The notes: generated from the sequence alone by a model not told the origin. Positions 32,373 to 43,699 are shown, numbered from the stretch's first letter. The stretch: DNA of 64,000 bases from Ocypus olens (GCA_910593695.2 OU343053.1:6820001-6884000), one strand, 5' to 3'. Program-made: numbers and translations.

Positions 32373-32656
32373 ACTAGACGCGATTAATTGGATGGCAGCA
32401 CATTTTCTGAAAATCCCTATAATAATTCAAGTAAAATTATGTTGGCTGTCTGGAATTCTCCAATGCAGTGCAGAATACATTTTGACATCTTGTGAATTTT
32501 TAAGGTTACTTTTTTAAAAATAATTTTTCCTACTCCCACCTCTGAAATGCCATTTATCGTATATGTTTCCATGACGCTAAGTGATTATTTAAATACATTT
32601 TGACAAACTGTGACTTAGCTCCAGATTTTTAAATATACATATGTTTTAAAAGTTTA
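32373..32656. repeat. dispersed repeat, target of the LINE
   Basis: Ends with 'acatatgttttaaaagttta'. With the LINE removed it runs into 'aatataaattagacaag', reproducing the 'acatatgtttttaaagtagacatataaataagac' arrangement found reversed at 36600-36660. This gives an independent empty-site comparison for the insertion. Confidence 0.65.
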
Positions 32657-32808
32657 CCTTTTCGTTGGGAGCAAGGGATGTCAAGCGCTCATAACGGCGA
32701 CGCAAGACGCTGCTTGATGCAGGGCGAGTAAGGTGGCATGACGCTCCAAAGGGCCAAACATCGACCGCAAAAAGGAAAAGAAGGAGACATAGAGAGGGAG
32801 TTGTAACG

Positions 32809-33318
32809 ATGGGATTTTGGAATCTGGCTGGGTTAAAATCGAAATGCAAGGAAAGCCGGTGGCGGAAGGTGTTTGTGAAGTGGGTTGCTGGAAAGGACAT
32901 AGTGGGGTTAGTGGAGACATGGATGGTTGCCGGGGGTGTTCGAGTGGACTATGAAAGAAGCAATAAAAGGGGTGAAGAAGGGAAGGGCGAAGAGCGGGAT
33001 AGTAGTGGGCAGGAGGAAGAATATGGATGGAGGCAGAGTGGAGGTCATAGAGGGCGGAGAAGGATTGGTATGGATGAAGTATCAGAAAGGAAGGCGGGGG
33101 TTCATGTGGGAGTGGTGTACGTAAATAAAAATTGGAACGAAATAAGGAAGGATATAAAATATATAACGAGGGGAGGAAGAAGATGGGTAGTGGGAGGAAA
33201 CTTTAATGATAGAATGGCGGTAATGGGGAGAGGGATTAGCGATGAGGGATCGGTGATAGAAAAAAGGTCCAGGGACAAGTGTTTAAACGGGGAGTGCAAG
33301 GGAATGAAGGGGTGGGAA
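32809..33318 (+). pseudogene. LINE endonuclease, N-terminal part
   Basis: GFWNLAGLKSKCKE opens the APE endonuclease fold, followed by DIVGLVETWM (the metal-binding Glu block), a degenerate middle, HVGVVYVNKNW and WVVGGNFNDRM, which corresponds to the 'GDFN' block with Asp changed to Asn's neighbour Gly-Asn. It ends at KGWEII where the 267-bp insertion begins. The remainder (NGCTKGDWGG... then SVIDYV) is at 33600-33690. Confidence 0.8.
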
Positions 33319-33325
33319 ATAATAA

Positions 33326-33592
33326 TCTTTATTGCGTTACTAGCTTGGCAGCCTTACACTTGTCAATATAATAATTAATTTTAGAACATATTAAATAGCA
33401 ATTACTGATAAAGTACAATCTTGGAAAAACGCGTGTATGCATAAAAGACATAAATAACAAAGAGATACAATTTAAAAATTTAATAAAATAAAAACTTACA
33501 ATCCAAATAGATAAAAACTTAGAAACTAGGTCATATAATAAAAGCCGTTACACAAATTAAATTAAATTCTATAAATAATTAAAGCACGCTTC
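33326..33592 (-). mobile_element. 267-bp insertion in the LINE
   Basis: AT-rich block flanked by ATAATAA at 33319-33325 and 33593-33599. Read on the minus strand it ends GTAACGCAATAAAGA, a polyadenylation-type 3' end, which suggests a 5'-truncated retroposon. Leaving out the block and one duplication restores the LINE reading KGWEIINGCTKGDWGG. No coding content, and I do not recognise the family. Confidence 0.75.
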
Positions 33593-33599
33593 ATAATAA

Positions 33600-34250
33600 A
33601 CGGATGCACGAAGGGGGATTGGGGAGGGAAGAAAATGTGCATTGGGCCTAGGGGATAGTCGGTGATTGACTATGTGGCGATAAAGGGAAAATAAGAAGTA
33701 TGGAGGTGGAGGAAGTGATGGGCTCCGATCATCTACCTCTAAAAGTAGAGGTATAGATGGAGAAGGGGAAAAAGACGGAGGTGAAGCAGGAAATTGGGAA
33801 ACTAGAGTGTGGGGCGAAGGCAATAGAAGAAATGAGGAAGAGGCTGAGGAGGATCCAGTGGGAAGACATCAAACCTATGGAGGAGATTGAGGAGGTAATA
33901 GTGGGTTGCGGACGAAAAGCAAAGGGAGGAAAAGGAGGAGGGAGTATGTGGTTTGATGAAGAATGTATACAGGCAAAAAGTGAAGTGAGGAGGGCAGTGG
34001 GAGAATGTAAGAAGTGGAGGGAAGGAGAGAAAGATAGCGGCAGAAAAAAGAAATATGATGGTATATGCTAGCAGTGGAAAGAGCAAGTGAGGAGCTGAAG
34101 AAATGCAGGAAAGAGGCAAAAATGTGGAAGGTACTGAGGAGAGGTAAAAGAAGAAGGCGGATGGGTGTATCGCTAAAGGAATGGACAAGGAAGTGCAGAG
34201 AAACTAGCGGATGCCCGGAGGAAGTGGGACAAGGAAGGCGAAGAGATATG
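33600..34250 (+). pseudogene. LINE endonuclease end and linker
   Basis: Starts with GCTKGDWGG and then, after stops, SVIDYVAI, the last conserved Asp block of the endonuclease. The linker (for example 33757-34071) is Lys/Glu-rich, with MWFDEECIQAKSEVRRA and a likely coiled coil, as usual between the endonuclease and RT of this type. Confidence 0.65.
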
Positions 34251-35120
34251 TCGGAAGAGTTCACGGAAGAGGAGATGGAAACAGCGTTCGAGAAAGTGAA
34301 AGGAGAAAAGCCAGCAGGAATGAATGGATTGAAGACAGAGATGTGGAAGGAGATAGGAGAAGGGGGAAAGAAGAGGTTCAGGGAGATATTAAACCAAATG
34401 TGGAGTGGACGAAAGAGCATACCGGCGGCATGGAGAGTGGGTATGATGTGCCCGGTACACAAAGAAGGGGACGAGAAGGATATGGGCAATTATAGAGAAA
34501 TCATGGTGATGTGCACCGGGTACAAAATAGCCATGATGGTTGTGAAGAATCGCTTGGAGGAAGAGGTGGAGGAAAAGGGATTAATACCGGAGACGTAGGG
34601 GGACTTAGAAGGGGTAGGGGGACAAGAGAGTAAATCGTTACCCTGGCAAGAATGGTTGAGAGGGTGACGGAAGAGAAGCGAAACATGTATACGGTATTTT
34701 TGGATTTAAAAGCGGCTTACGACTCAGTGCCGAGGGAGAGGTTGTTAGAATGTATGAGGAGAAATGGAGTGAGTGAGAGTATGGTAGAGTGGATAAGAGG
34801 AGTGTATAAGGAAACTTGTTGGTGGCAAAAGTAGGAGTGGATGTGTCGAAAAGGTTCGAGACGTGGGTGGGATTGAGACAGGGATGCCCGTTAAGTCCTA
34901 TATTATTCAATTTATATCTCTAAGTAAACTGGAGGAGGTAATGAGGAAAGGGCAGGCGGGAGGGGTAGTGATTGGGAAGAATAAGGTTTGGATGCTGGCG
35001 TATGCGGATGATATGGTGTTGATGGCGAGAGATTGGGAAGGGATGAAAGACTTGTTGAGGCGAGCGGAGAGGTATATAGATAAAAGGGGACTGTGCCTGA
35101 ATGTGGGGAAGACGAAATAG
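34250..35120 (+). pseudogene. LINE reverse transcriptase
   Basis: RT blocks are in order but in shifting frames: KVKGEKPAGMNGLKTEMW; MCPVHKEGDEKDMGNYREI and MCTGYKI; a frameshifted RRGRGTRE; VFLDLKAAYDSVPRERLLEC (34694 on; catalytic Asp in FLDLKAAYD); GLRQGCPLSPILFNLYL followed by a stop; and AYADDMVLMARD with the YADD catalytic pair at 35001-35012; then LNVGKTK. Key residues survive although the frame does not. Confidence 0.9.
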
Positions 35121-35620
35121 ATGAGATTCAGGAATAAGAGAAGAGAGGGGACTGTGAAAGAGTTAGAGTGGAAGGGAAGAGGTGATTGAGAGGGTAAAAA
35201 GATTTGGGCATTTGGGGTTTATGTTTAAAGGAACAGGGGGATATGAAGCGCATTTAAGATGGGCGCAGGGAAAGGCCAGAAAAACTTGGGGTATCGCGTG
35301 GGAAAAATGGGGAGAATAGATAGGGAACAATTTCAGAGTGGCAAGCGTGGCATTTTAATGTATGGAGTTGAAGTTCGGGGGCGAAGGTGTATAAGTTTGT
35401 GGAGAGGGAGCAGTTGTGGTTCCTCAAGCGTATGTTGGGAGTAGTAAGATCAACGCCCGGTTACATACTGCTTCAGGAGACAAACAGCGGAAATTTAGGA
35501 TGTGAGACAATGGAGAGAATGGCCAGGTACGAGATAAGGTTATGGGAGCTAGGAAAAGAGAGATTGGTGAAGGCGGTATGGAGGATGTGCATGAATGTAG
35601 GAGGGGGGGGGGGGTAAATG
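35121..35620 (+). pseudogene. LINE C-terminal region
   Basis: After the RT come RVKRFGHLGFMFKGTGGYEAH (the 'f.YLG..f...g....h' block) and WFLKRMLGVVRSTPGYILLQ, then ARYEIRLWELGKERL. These match the thumb and post-RT region of insect single-ORF LINEs. A run of 12 G (35603-35614) shifts the frame. Confidence 0.75.
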
Positions 35621-36379
35621 GAGAAAAGAACGAAGGAAAATGTATGAGAGAGTAGGACTGTCGGAAGTAAAAGTGAGGGAATGGCTGGAGAGAGGGGTGA
35701 ATGTGGCAACGTGGGTGAGAGAAAGAAGTGGAAGCACAGGAGAGACAGGGATGTATTGAGAGAAGCGAATACAATGATATGTATGGGAGTTGGCAGGTGC
35801 ATGGAAGGAGGCCGAAGTACTTGGACGAGGACGGATGGAGCAGAGAAGAAAGGGTGACCTTGGCTAGGGCTAGGTGTGGGTCAGGAGAGAGAGGGAGGAA
35901 GAAATGGATGGGTGAAAAGTATATGAGATGTGTAATGAGTGAAGGGGGGAGGGATACATAGAGGCATCTGGCGGAGGAATGAGGAATGGGTGGGAGTGAA
36001 AGGGAACAGAAGGGTTACAGAATGGATGAGAGATAATGGGGCCGGGGTAAGGACGCTGCAGACCTTGGGGAGGGAAAAGGAGTACAGGAGAGCTACGTAA
36101 CTATGTGATGTGTTAATAAAGATGTTTTTTGTTTTGTTTTGAAAGTTTAAATATAAATTAGACAAGAAAAGCAAGGCGCTTGCTGTATGTTAATTATTTT
36201 TTTATTGACAATTTTAATTATTATAATTATGATATTTGGAAACATTTAGAGAAGAAGAGTCAGCTTTTAGATGGACTCAAAGAAAAATTAAATAATTTAT
36301 CTACGATTGATTCTTCACGGATTTCAATTCTTACTATTTCCCCTAAATGTTGGACTATTAGAAAAACGGCTTCTGTTTG

Positions 36380-36890
36380 ACAATGACAAAACCTAAAAAG
36401 GACGCTATTTTTTCTGGTTTTTTTTTGAGTTACCGCCATTTTGGAGTCATCCTGCTTTTTTTGTCTCATTTAAATTTCTACTTTAAAAACATATGTCCAT
36501 GAGCAAAATTTAGGCAGTTAATGAATTTACTCCAAAAAAAAGTTATGACATAAGGAAAACGCTCCTTTTTTGCTATTTTTAAGTTTTGCAGCCGCTATGC
36601 CTTTTTTGTCTTATTTATATGTCTACTTTAAAAACATATGTCCACGAGCAAAATTTGGATAATTAGTGGATTTATGCCGAGAAACAATATTACAACATTA
36701 GGAAAATTGGAGTCGCCATGTTTTTTTAATAGTTTCTTAAAACATTAATACAAGTTTTAAGATTATAAGAAAGATAATTTTTGGGTCATACAAGTTTTTG
36801 TACAGATTAATTAATTAGTTTCTGTTTTCTTGAAAATAAAACCATTTTAACAGCGCTATTTTTGAGTCTTCTAAAATACCGTTTACCATT
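36380..36890 (-). repeat. dispersed repeat, minus-oriented arms
   Basis: Two adjacent copies share 'ctactttaaaaacatatgtccaygagcaaaattt' (36479 and 36611). The segment 36740-36880 is the inverted, diverged counterpart of the duplicated block at 31413-31745 ('aatacaagttttaagattataagaaagataattttt', 'agattaattaattag'). Confidence 0.7.
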
Positions 36891-37179
36891 AACAAATTGT
36901 AAATATTCATATTTTCAATAATAATTAACGCATTAAATATTGCTTTGAGAAGCAAAATATTTACAGTGAAAAGTTTTTTTATCGAGAATATTTCACATTA
37001 ATAAAGGCCCTACAAAGATGGGATATAATGCACCGCCGCGTCGCATTTGTAAGTATCAAAATTAGTGGACCATGATTTGTTTTTGTTTCCTATTGAATCT
37101 CAGACACTAGCTGTCACTTCTATCAGTCATTTTAGCTGGTTTGCTTTTGTAAAAAAAGATAAGATATTCATTAAACATT

Positions 37180-37445
37180 TGTTTCACTATGACAATTCAT
37201 CGGCACGAAAGATTGTGAACAAAAACCCACAAAAGGGCTGATCGGTTACAAGTATTTGGTGATTAATTAAACTCAGAACTTACGGTAACAATAATTGCAA
37301 ACAATTAAGTGGAAGGCCACGTACAGTACGAATTCCTGAAAGGATAGAAGTTCATGCAAGAAGATGCTCCGGGCACAAGTTTATGTACCATTTCTTTAGA
37401 TCGAGAGAAATTGGGCTTTTCAGTGTTATATTAATTATTTAAAAA
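37180..37445 (+). pseudogene. mariner-like transposase, HTH fragment
   Basis: Legible pieces on the plus strand are IKHLFHYDNSSARKIVNKNP, SVTSIW, LSGRPRTVRIPERIEVHARR, and after a shift SREIGLFSV. 'GRPRTVR.PE.IE..R' is the conserved bridge between the two helix-turn-helix motifs of mariner-type proteins of this group. The catalytic core is absent. A lone CAGGGTG end lies at 37992. Confidence 0.65.
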
Positions 37446-38840
37446 TATTAATAATTCACGAAGTTATATGAGTACAAAATTACTTGTACCATTTTTTTGG
37501 CCCACTGTGTATTGAAGTATTTTTTCTGGCCTAAGGGAATTTTTGTAGCCAGTCCTCAATACCTTGAGGTTTACGCGGATTTAAATATAAAATTATTCGC
37601 TCGTATTGATTCTCAATTTAACTTTAACTCGTAAGATATTTAAATTTTGTGTACAACGTGTTCTAATTATATTTTTTCTCTTGTTATTTTAGGTAGGTGA
37701 ATATCACGAACTGCCTTCCAATCCCCGGCTTTAACAATTGGTATGTATTCTCGTCTGCCCAATTAATTCGTTACTCCACACGCACTGTCAGACCAAATAT
37801 GAAATGTCGCACAGCCTTTGATGAGTAGTCGGATTAACTGTTTACAAATGGCAAGTCATGAAACGGTGGGGTTTAATTAAGTAAATAATAATGTTATATT
37901 CAGTTATTGATGCGATTAATTCGCTTTGTGTAAACTGCACCTACTCGGTAATAATCTACATTAAACAAGTGCCTCCTGGTGTTTATTTATACAGGGTGTC
38001 TACGAAGTCTGACCCCTGGTAATTTTTTTTTAAACGGTTGGATAGATTCTGTACATACACAGTACGGAAAAGTATTGTTATTATAAACATTTTAGTTTTT
38101 AATTTTCTTTGATGTTAACCACTTCGCGCCCATGATGTTTTGATTGGGTTATAGCATAATCCCATTTATTGAAAATTTACTTTTTTGTTGTTACGATTTT
38201 CTACGAAATATATGGAAAAAATATGAAAAATATTCCATAGATGGCGCCAAAGCTTTTTTTTGTAAAATATATTTGTTTCCTTTCTTTTTGCTTGTTGTCA
38301 CATGTGGCAATCTGGGCGTGAAGAGGTTAATATCAATTTTCAATAATAATTTTTATTACTTAAGAATATAATGTACACTTTATTTGGTGTAGCGCAGATT
38401 GTTGTTTTATTACGGTAAATATCAACGAAAATGCTAAAGAAATTTTTAAATCAAAAGTTGTTGAACTTCGATAGCTTATTTCCTACCTACTTTCACTAGG
38501 TGGGGAAAAAGTCCACCATCGCAGTTTATCTAAATTAAAGCAGTTATGCAAATAAAAACATGATAGTAGTAAAATACATCCTTAATATTCTGCTGCTCAT
38601 GGTAAAAAAAAAAACAAAATCCTATACATACCTACATAACAAAACTATCAAGTTCTAAAATGAATGGTTTTCCAAAAACACACCAAATTCTCATTATTAG
38701 CACCGATTCAAACACCGCTCACCACGTACAACTTATAAAAATGCATAACTCCACCAACAGAATTGCTTATTACCGACTTATTATTATTATGCGATTTTGA
38801 GTGTTCAATGGAACAAAATACAACGTAATTACGAATTCAA
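37446..38840. other. AT-rich DNA, no gene seen
   Basis: Contains the TA-CAGGGTGTC end at 37992, followed by 'acgaagtctgacccctgg', a single MITE-like terminus without a partner. The frame at 38144-38371 is F/Y/L-rich and not credible. Nothing else stands out. Confidence 0.4.
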
Positions 38841-39180
38841 TTACCTTGAATTAAATTCCTCTTCATGACGGTGAATCGACTTTTCGCCACATTTAAATAC
38901 CCACTGCACTGCACTTACTTCAAACAACTTAATTTGATAAAAGCAACGCGAACTCGCGACGAAAGACAATTGGTTTTTTCGACGGTAGAAATTTTCACTT
39001 AACAATTTGCAAGCGCGAGTCGCACGTTCTTCGCAACGGCGACGTGCAAACTGGTCCTGCAACGATATCAGCCGGTACAGCGCGCTGATAAGAATTTGAA
39101 ATCTGCACAAAAAAAGTTGCCTCCAAGTGCTGCCGAATCACGAAGATCGCGACTTTCCAGTTTTGAAACACCGCGACCGG
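38841..39180 (-). promoter_or_regulatory. CpG-rich island, possible promoter and first exon
   Basis: This stretch has many CpGs (for example GCGAACTCGCGACG, GCAACGGCGACGTGC, CCGCGACCGGGG) in an otherwise CpG-poor AT-rich region. On the minus strand it is open from a Met at 39110 for 89 codons and contains a strong splice donor, TTTGAA|GTAAGT, at 38919/38918. The translated part is Arg/Cys-rich without known motif, so it may be 5' untranslated. I infer a transcription start region of a gene lying leftwards, whose other exons I cannot find. Confidence 0.3.
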
Positions 39181-39204
39181 GGAACAATAAACATTTTAAA
39201 AATG

Positions 39205-39309
39205 TTATTTCGAAATAAAACACTTAAAACTTTGTTTTACTACTGTATATTTGATAAATGTGACAGTACAATGGCAAAACAAAGTTTTAAGTGTTTTATT
39301 TCGAAATAA
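39205..39309. mobile_element. 105-bp palindromic MITE with perfect 34-bp arms
   Basis: 39205-39238 and 39276-39309 are exact reverse complements (34 of 34) around a 37-bp loop. Each outer end is TTATTTCGAAATAA, itself a 14-bp palindrome. Identical arms imply recent insertion or strong homogenisation. Confidence 0.85.
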
Positions 39310-39343
39310 TAACGAGATGCACCACTGAGTAAACGCCGCCAAA

Positions 39344-39560
39344 ATTCATGAATTTAAAAATGTGCAATTTTTCGAACTTTTCGGATTTTTATTAAAATGT
39401 GTATGTGGTCAAAGAGAAAAATTCGAATGGCAATTTATGAATTAAAAAATATTCATGAATTTTAAAAATGTGCAATTTTTCGAACTTTTCGGATTTTTAT
39501 TGAAATGTGTACGTGGTTAAAGAGAAAAGTTCAAAAGCAATTTATAAATTTATAAAAAAT
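39344..39560. repeat. 107-bp tandem duplication
   Basis: 'attcatgaat(t)ttaaaaatgtgcaatttttcgaacttttcgg' starts at 39344 and again at 39451. The copies differ by about ten substitutions. Confidence 0.8.
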
Positions 39561-40046
39561 TATAGTGTGGCCATCATGTTACTTTCTCCGATTTGATGGT
39601 GTAAACGTTATTTATAGTTTCATGAATTATTTTCAATTTAAATGATATTTTAAATGTACATAGAGCGGTTTGCAGGATCGAATGATACTGACGTTTGAAA
39701 CGTCAAAATGATAAAAGATGTAAGTGAAAAATTATACTTCAAATTTTAATAGTCCTGAAAAACTGAAAAACTGTTATTTCGAAAGAAACTCATTCTTTAT
39801 AAGTTGATGCATTTTTAAATTTGAGTTCATTGCAGATTATCATAGTTAAGTGTAGTGTAATTCAGATTAAAATGGGTTTTAGTGCCCAGTGCCAAGAAAC
39901 AGCATAACCCCACCCTTGTTCAAAACCTTTCAATTTTAAACCAAAAATATCGAAATTATTCAGTTTCCTTTTTTCTCGAAAATCAAGTAGTTTATTAGAA
40001 ATATTTATTAACAAAATATGTTCAGTTTTCATTTATATCTTTTTTT
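39560..40046 (+). repeat. RF1, left part, split by another RF1
   Basis: Begins 'agtgtggccatcatgttactttctccga' and follows the reference copy to about its middle, with a short unrelated stretch near 39870-39930. It resumes at 40690 after the inverted RF1 copy. Confidence 0.7.
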
Positions 40047-40672
40047 TACTTTCTCCGTTACGAAGTAAAAATTTGTGTCTGTGTGTGTGTGCTGTGTGTG
40101 TCTGGCCGTGCGCGCTGTATCTCAAAAACTAATAGATACATTGATATGAAAGTTTGAACATATATCTTATTTGATAATCTTAAGAACTCAATAGCTTTTG
40201 GTAAAATTTCATACACCGGAAGTGGGTGTTTACCTTAACTATTTTTTGTTTTTTGCCAATATTTTCTTAAATATGAAAAATATCACAAAAACATTTAAAC
40301 AAACATTGAAGACAACAAAAAATTGAACTTCTTTTGCTTAAAAACATTTTTCGTAAAATCATTTTTATTCGAGAAATAAATGTATTACTTCTTTTTAAAA
40401 TTTTGGTTTATAATTATGAAACGATAATAGTTACTGCAAATGTATGTTAATAATAATTGTAGAAAATGCTAAAATAAACAACTTCTAAAGAATAAGTTTT
40501 TTTCGAAATCCCTTTAGTTTTTGAGTAAATTGAGTTTTTGAATTTGAAGTATAATTTTTCTATCTTTCGCTCGATGTACATTTAAAATATGATTTCAATT
40601 GAAAACAAACCACAAAAGCGTAAATATAAATGATACCATCAAGTCCGAGAAAGTGATGGCCACATCACCATT
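40047..40672 (-). mobile_element. RF1, near-complete inverted copy nested in RF1
   Basis: Starts TTACTTTCTCCGTTACGAAG (right-end hairpin half), then a GT microsatellite at 40074-40105, and ends 'agaaagtgatggccacatcaccatt'. Its right-end hairpin is half deleted. Confidence 0.75.
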
Positions 40673-40689
40673 TTTTAAACTGTTTTTAC

Positions 40690-40950
40690 AATATAAAAAA
40701 AAAACCGTAAGATACATTTCCGGTGAAGGAAATTTCTCCAAAAACCTTTTTGGTTCTTCGAATTGTCAAATATAGCTTAAAGTTTCATTTGAAAATATTT
40801 GGTAGTTTTGAGATTCAGACACACAGACAAATTTCAAAAATCTTAGGAATCGTCTCGAAAGACCTCAAAACGGAATTTCCGTTGAAATTTCGCATTCGAA
40901 AAATATCACGATTATAATACTTTCTCGAACTTTGTACGGAGAAAGTAACA
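40690..40950 (+). repeat. RF1, right part of the split copy
   Basis: Resumes at 'ccgtaagatacatttccggtg' and runs to the hairpin 'atactttctcgaactttgtacggagaaagta'. The CA microsatellite is reduced to 'cacacagac'. Confidence 0.7.
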
Positions 40951-40959
40951 ACAAAATAA

Positions 40960-43560
40960 ATATTATATGGAAAAAATCTAAAATGTCAATTGTAGCCCCC
41001 AGCCAAAAAAAAAATCAAAAATTCGCGCATAAAAATTCAATAATATCTGAAATATAGGCCAAAAAAATCGAAAATTTAGAACTTGTGTATAAAAATAAAA
41101 CAAATTGATTCATAAAAATTTAAAATATTAACAGCAAATAGAAAATGTTGGCCAAAATGAAGAATATTCAGTCTCAAAAATAAAGATTTTAACCAAAAAA
41201 ATGAAAATACAAGCCAAAGATCTAAAATATATGCGAAAATCAAATATCCTAGTCTAAAAATAAAAAAATTGACGCAAAAAATCGAGTAATTGGTTAAAAT
41301 AATTTTCTAACGATTGTATTTTTTTAAATAAATGTCAAATTTTAACTTAACTATAAATCAACTCCTAAAATAAAAAAATTAGAATAACTAAATAACCTAA
41401 AACTAAATATTAAATTAAGTAAATAGCCAAAAAATTCGAAAATTTAGAACTTATAAATTAAAAAAAATGATACATAAAAATTAAAAATTTCAACAAGCAA
41501 ATAGAAAATATTCGCCAAAATTAAGAATATTCAGGGCCAAACATAAAAATTTTGATAAAAAAATTTAAAATACAAATATCAAATATCCTGGTCTAAAAAT
41601 TAAAAATTGAGGCAAAAAATCTCAAGTTGCTGGTTAAAATAATTTTCTCACGATTTTTATTTTTTTTAAGTAATTGTCAAATTTTAACTTGAAACAATAA
41701 ATCAACACCTTGATTAAAACCAAATTTATGGAATAACTAAATAACCTAAAATTAAAATATAAAATTAAGTAAATAACCTAAAATTAAAAGAAAAGCCTTG
41801 CAGAAAATACAGACCAGAAAATTACAAAATTTAGGACTAAATATAAAACATGTGGATTGCAAAATCTAAAATAAAGGTCAATAAACAAAAACTCTAAAAT
41901 ACTGGCCAATAAATTTTAAAAAATGCACATGAAAATGAATCATTCAGGTTTCAAAATCTGAGAAATATTCCAAGAAATCGAAAATTCAGACCAAAAATCG
42001 AAAACTTTGGCCAAAATAAAGAATATTTAAGCCCAAAAATAAAAAAATTGGAGCAAAGGCATTTAAAATATATGCAAAAGACCTAAAATCTAATCTAAAA
42101 ATAAAAAAAAATTGAGGCAAAAAATTAAGTAATTGGTTAAAATAATTTTCTCACGATTGTATTTTTTTAAGTAAATATTAATTATTAACGTAACTATAAA
42201 TCAACTCCTAAAACAAAAAAAATTGAATAACTAAATAACCTAAAATTAAAATATAAAATTAAGCAAATAGCGAAAAAAATTGAAAATTTAGAACTTATAA
42301 ATTTAAAAAAATGATACATAAAAATTAAAAATTTTAACAAGCAAATAGGAAATGTTCGCCAAAATAAGGAATATTTAGGGCTAAAAATGAAAATTTTGAT
42401 CAAAAAATTGAGAACACAAATATCAAATATTCTGGTCTAAAAATTAAAAATTGAGGCAAAAAATCTCAAGTTGGTTAAATTAATTTTCTCACGATTATAT
42501 TTCTTTAAATAAATGTCAAATTTTAACTTGAAACTATAAATCAACTCCTAAATTAAAACCAAAAATATGGAATAACTAAATAACCTAAAGTTAAAATATA
42601 AAATTAAGTAAATAACCTAAAATTAAAATAAAAGCCTTGCCGAAAATACAGCCCAGAAAATTAAAAAAATCACGACTAAATATAAAACAGGAAGATTGCA
42701 AAATCCAAAATAAAGCTCAATAAATAAAAACTCAAAAATACTGACGAAAATATAAAAAAGTGCGCTTGAAAATTCAGGTTTCAAAATCTGAGAAATGTTC
42801 AAAAAAATCAAAAATTCAAACCAAAAATAGAAAACTTTGGCCTAAAATTTTGGCCAAAATAAGGAATATTTAATCCCAAAAATAAAAAGTTTGAAACAAA
42901 GGCATTTAAAATATACTCGTAAGATCTAAAATCTAGGCTGAAAACAAAATATCGGTTCAAAAATAAAAAATTCAGGCCAATCAATAAAAAAAAAATTAAG
43001 TAGTTGGTTAAAATAATTTCCTCACGACTATATTTTTTATAAGTTATATTTTCAATCTAGATAGGCATGAAGTCTACTGCGCAATTTACAAATTTATTAC
43101 AAATTCAAAAACCAAAATATAGTTACTGTTCTTATTTAATAATAGTTTAATAGAACATTCCTAATGTAGCTCTCATTAAAGATAAGAACCATGTCGCGAC
43201 TCGTGACTGAATGGCTTAAGCTTAAGTCAAAAGAGAGTAAGAAAAAAGAACAGTAAATGTCAAATTGTAACCTGAAACAATAAATGAACGCCTGAATTAA
43301 AATAAAAAATCTAAAATCAAGTAAATGACCTAAAATTAAAAATAAGACCTTGTAGAAAATATAGGCCTTAAAATTAAACATTCGGTTCTAAATATAAAAA
43401 ATGTAGGGTCTTTAAATAAAAACAAGAATATACTGGCAAAAACATAAAAAATTCGCGCATAAAAATCAGGTTACAAGATCTAAAATATGGGCAAAAAAAG
43501 CAAAAATTTAGATCAAATATTAAAAATTTGGGCTTAAAAATTAAAAATGCAGAAAAAACT
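40960..43560. repeat. A-rich satellite with 841-bp higher-order repeat
   Basis: Short units of 'ggccaaaa..aaaaattt' type, the reverse of the array at 10560-11425. A longer landmark, GGTTAAAATAATTTTCTCAC, followed by 'aactataaatcaactcc', recurs at 41293, 41632, 42135, 42473 and 43003. The alternate spacing of 339 and 503, then 338 and 530, gives a higher-order unit of 841-868 bp. Minus-strand frames at 42194-42403, 42623-42811 and 43136-43381 are F/I/L-rich repeat artefacts. Confidence 0.75.
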
Positions 43561-43699
43561 AATAAAACTTAATTTAATTTATATATTAGTTTTAATATTT
43601 AATTTTGTGTTATTAGGATTACCTGTTTAATAAATAAATAAATATCGAAAATTACAATAAATAAATAGAAAATTTAGGTCAAAAATGAACTAGTTGAAA

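Larger units (their letters stand above)
32657..36141 (+). mobile_element. non-LTR retrotransposon (LINE), dead, near full-length
   Basis: The element is purine-rich on the plus strand and bounded by 8-bp duplications AAAGTTTA at 32649-32656 and 36142-36149. Order: a 5' region (32657-32808), an APE-type endonuclease (32809-33660), a linker, reverse transcriptase (34250-35120), a C-terminal region (35170-35620) and a 3' end with AATAAA at about 36115. The tail is a short GTTTT repeat and not poly-A. At least eight stops or frameshifts, a 12-G run at 35603-35614 and an unrelated 267-bp insertion inactivate it. The RT resembles the single-ORF LINEs common in ants and other insects; I do not assign the clade. 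Confidence 0.9.

Noticed and set aside
32646..36174. Long minus-strand Pro/Ser/Leu-rich frames (up to 204 codons)
   Set aside because: They are antisense to the purine-rich LINE; the plus strand carries the recognisable endonuclease and reverse-transcriptase blocks.
38144..38371. 75-codon plus-strand frame
   Set aside because: Very Phe/Tyr/Cys-rich, no motif, and within AT-rich non-coding sequence.
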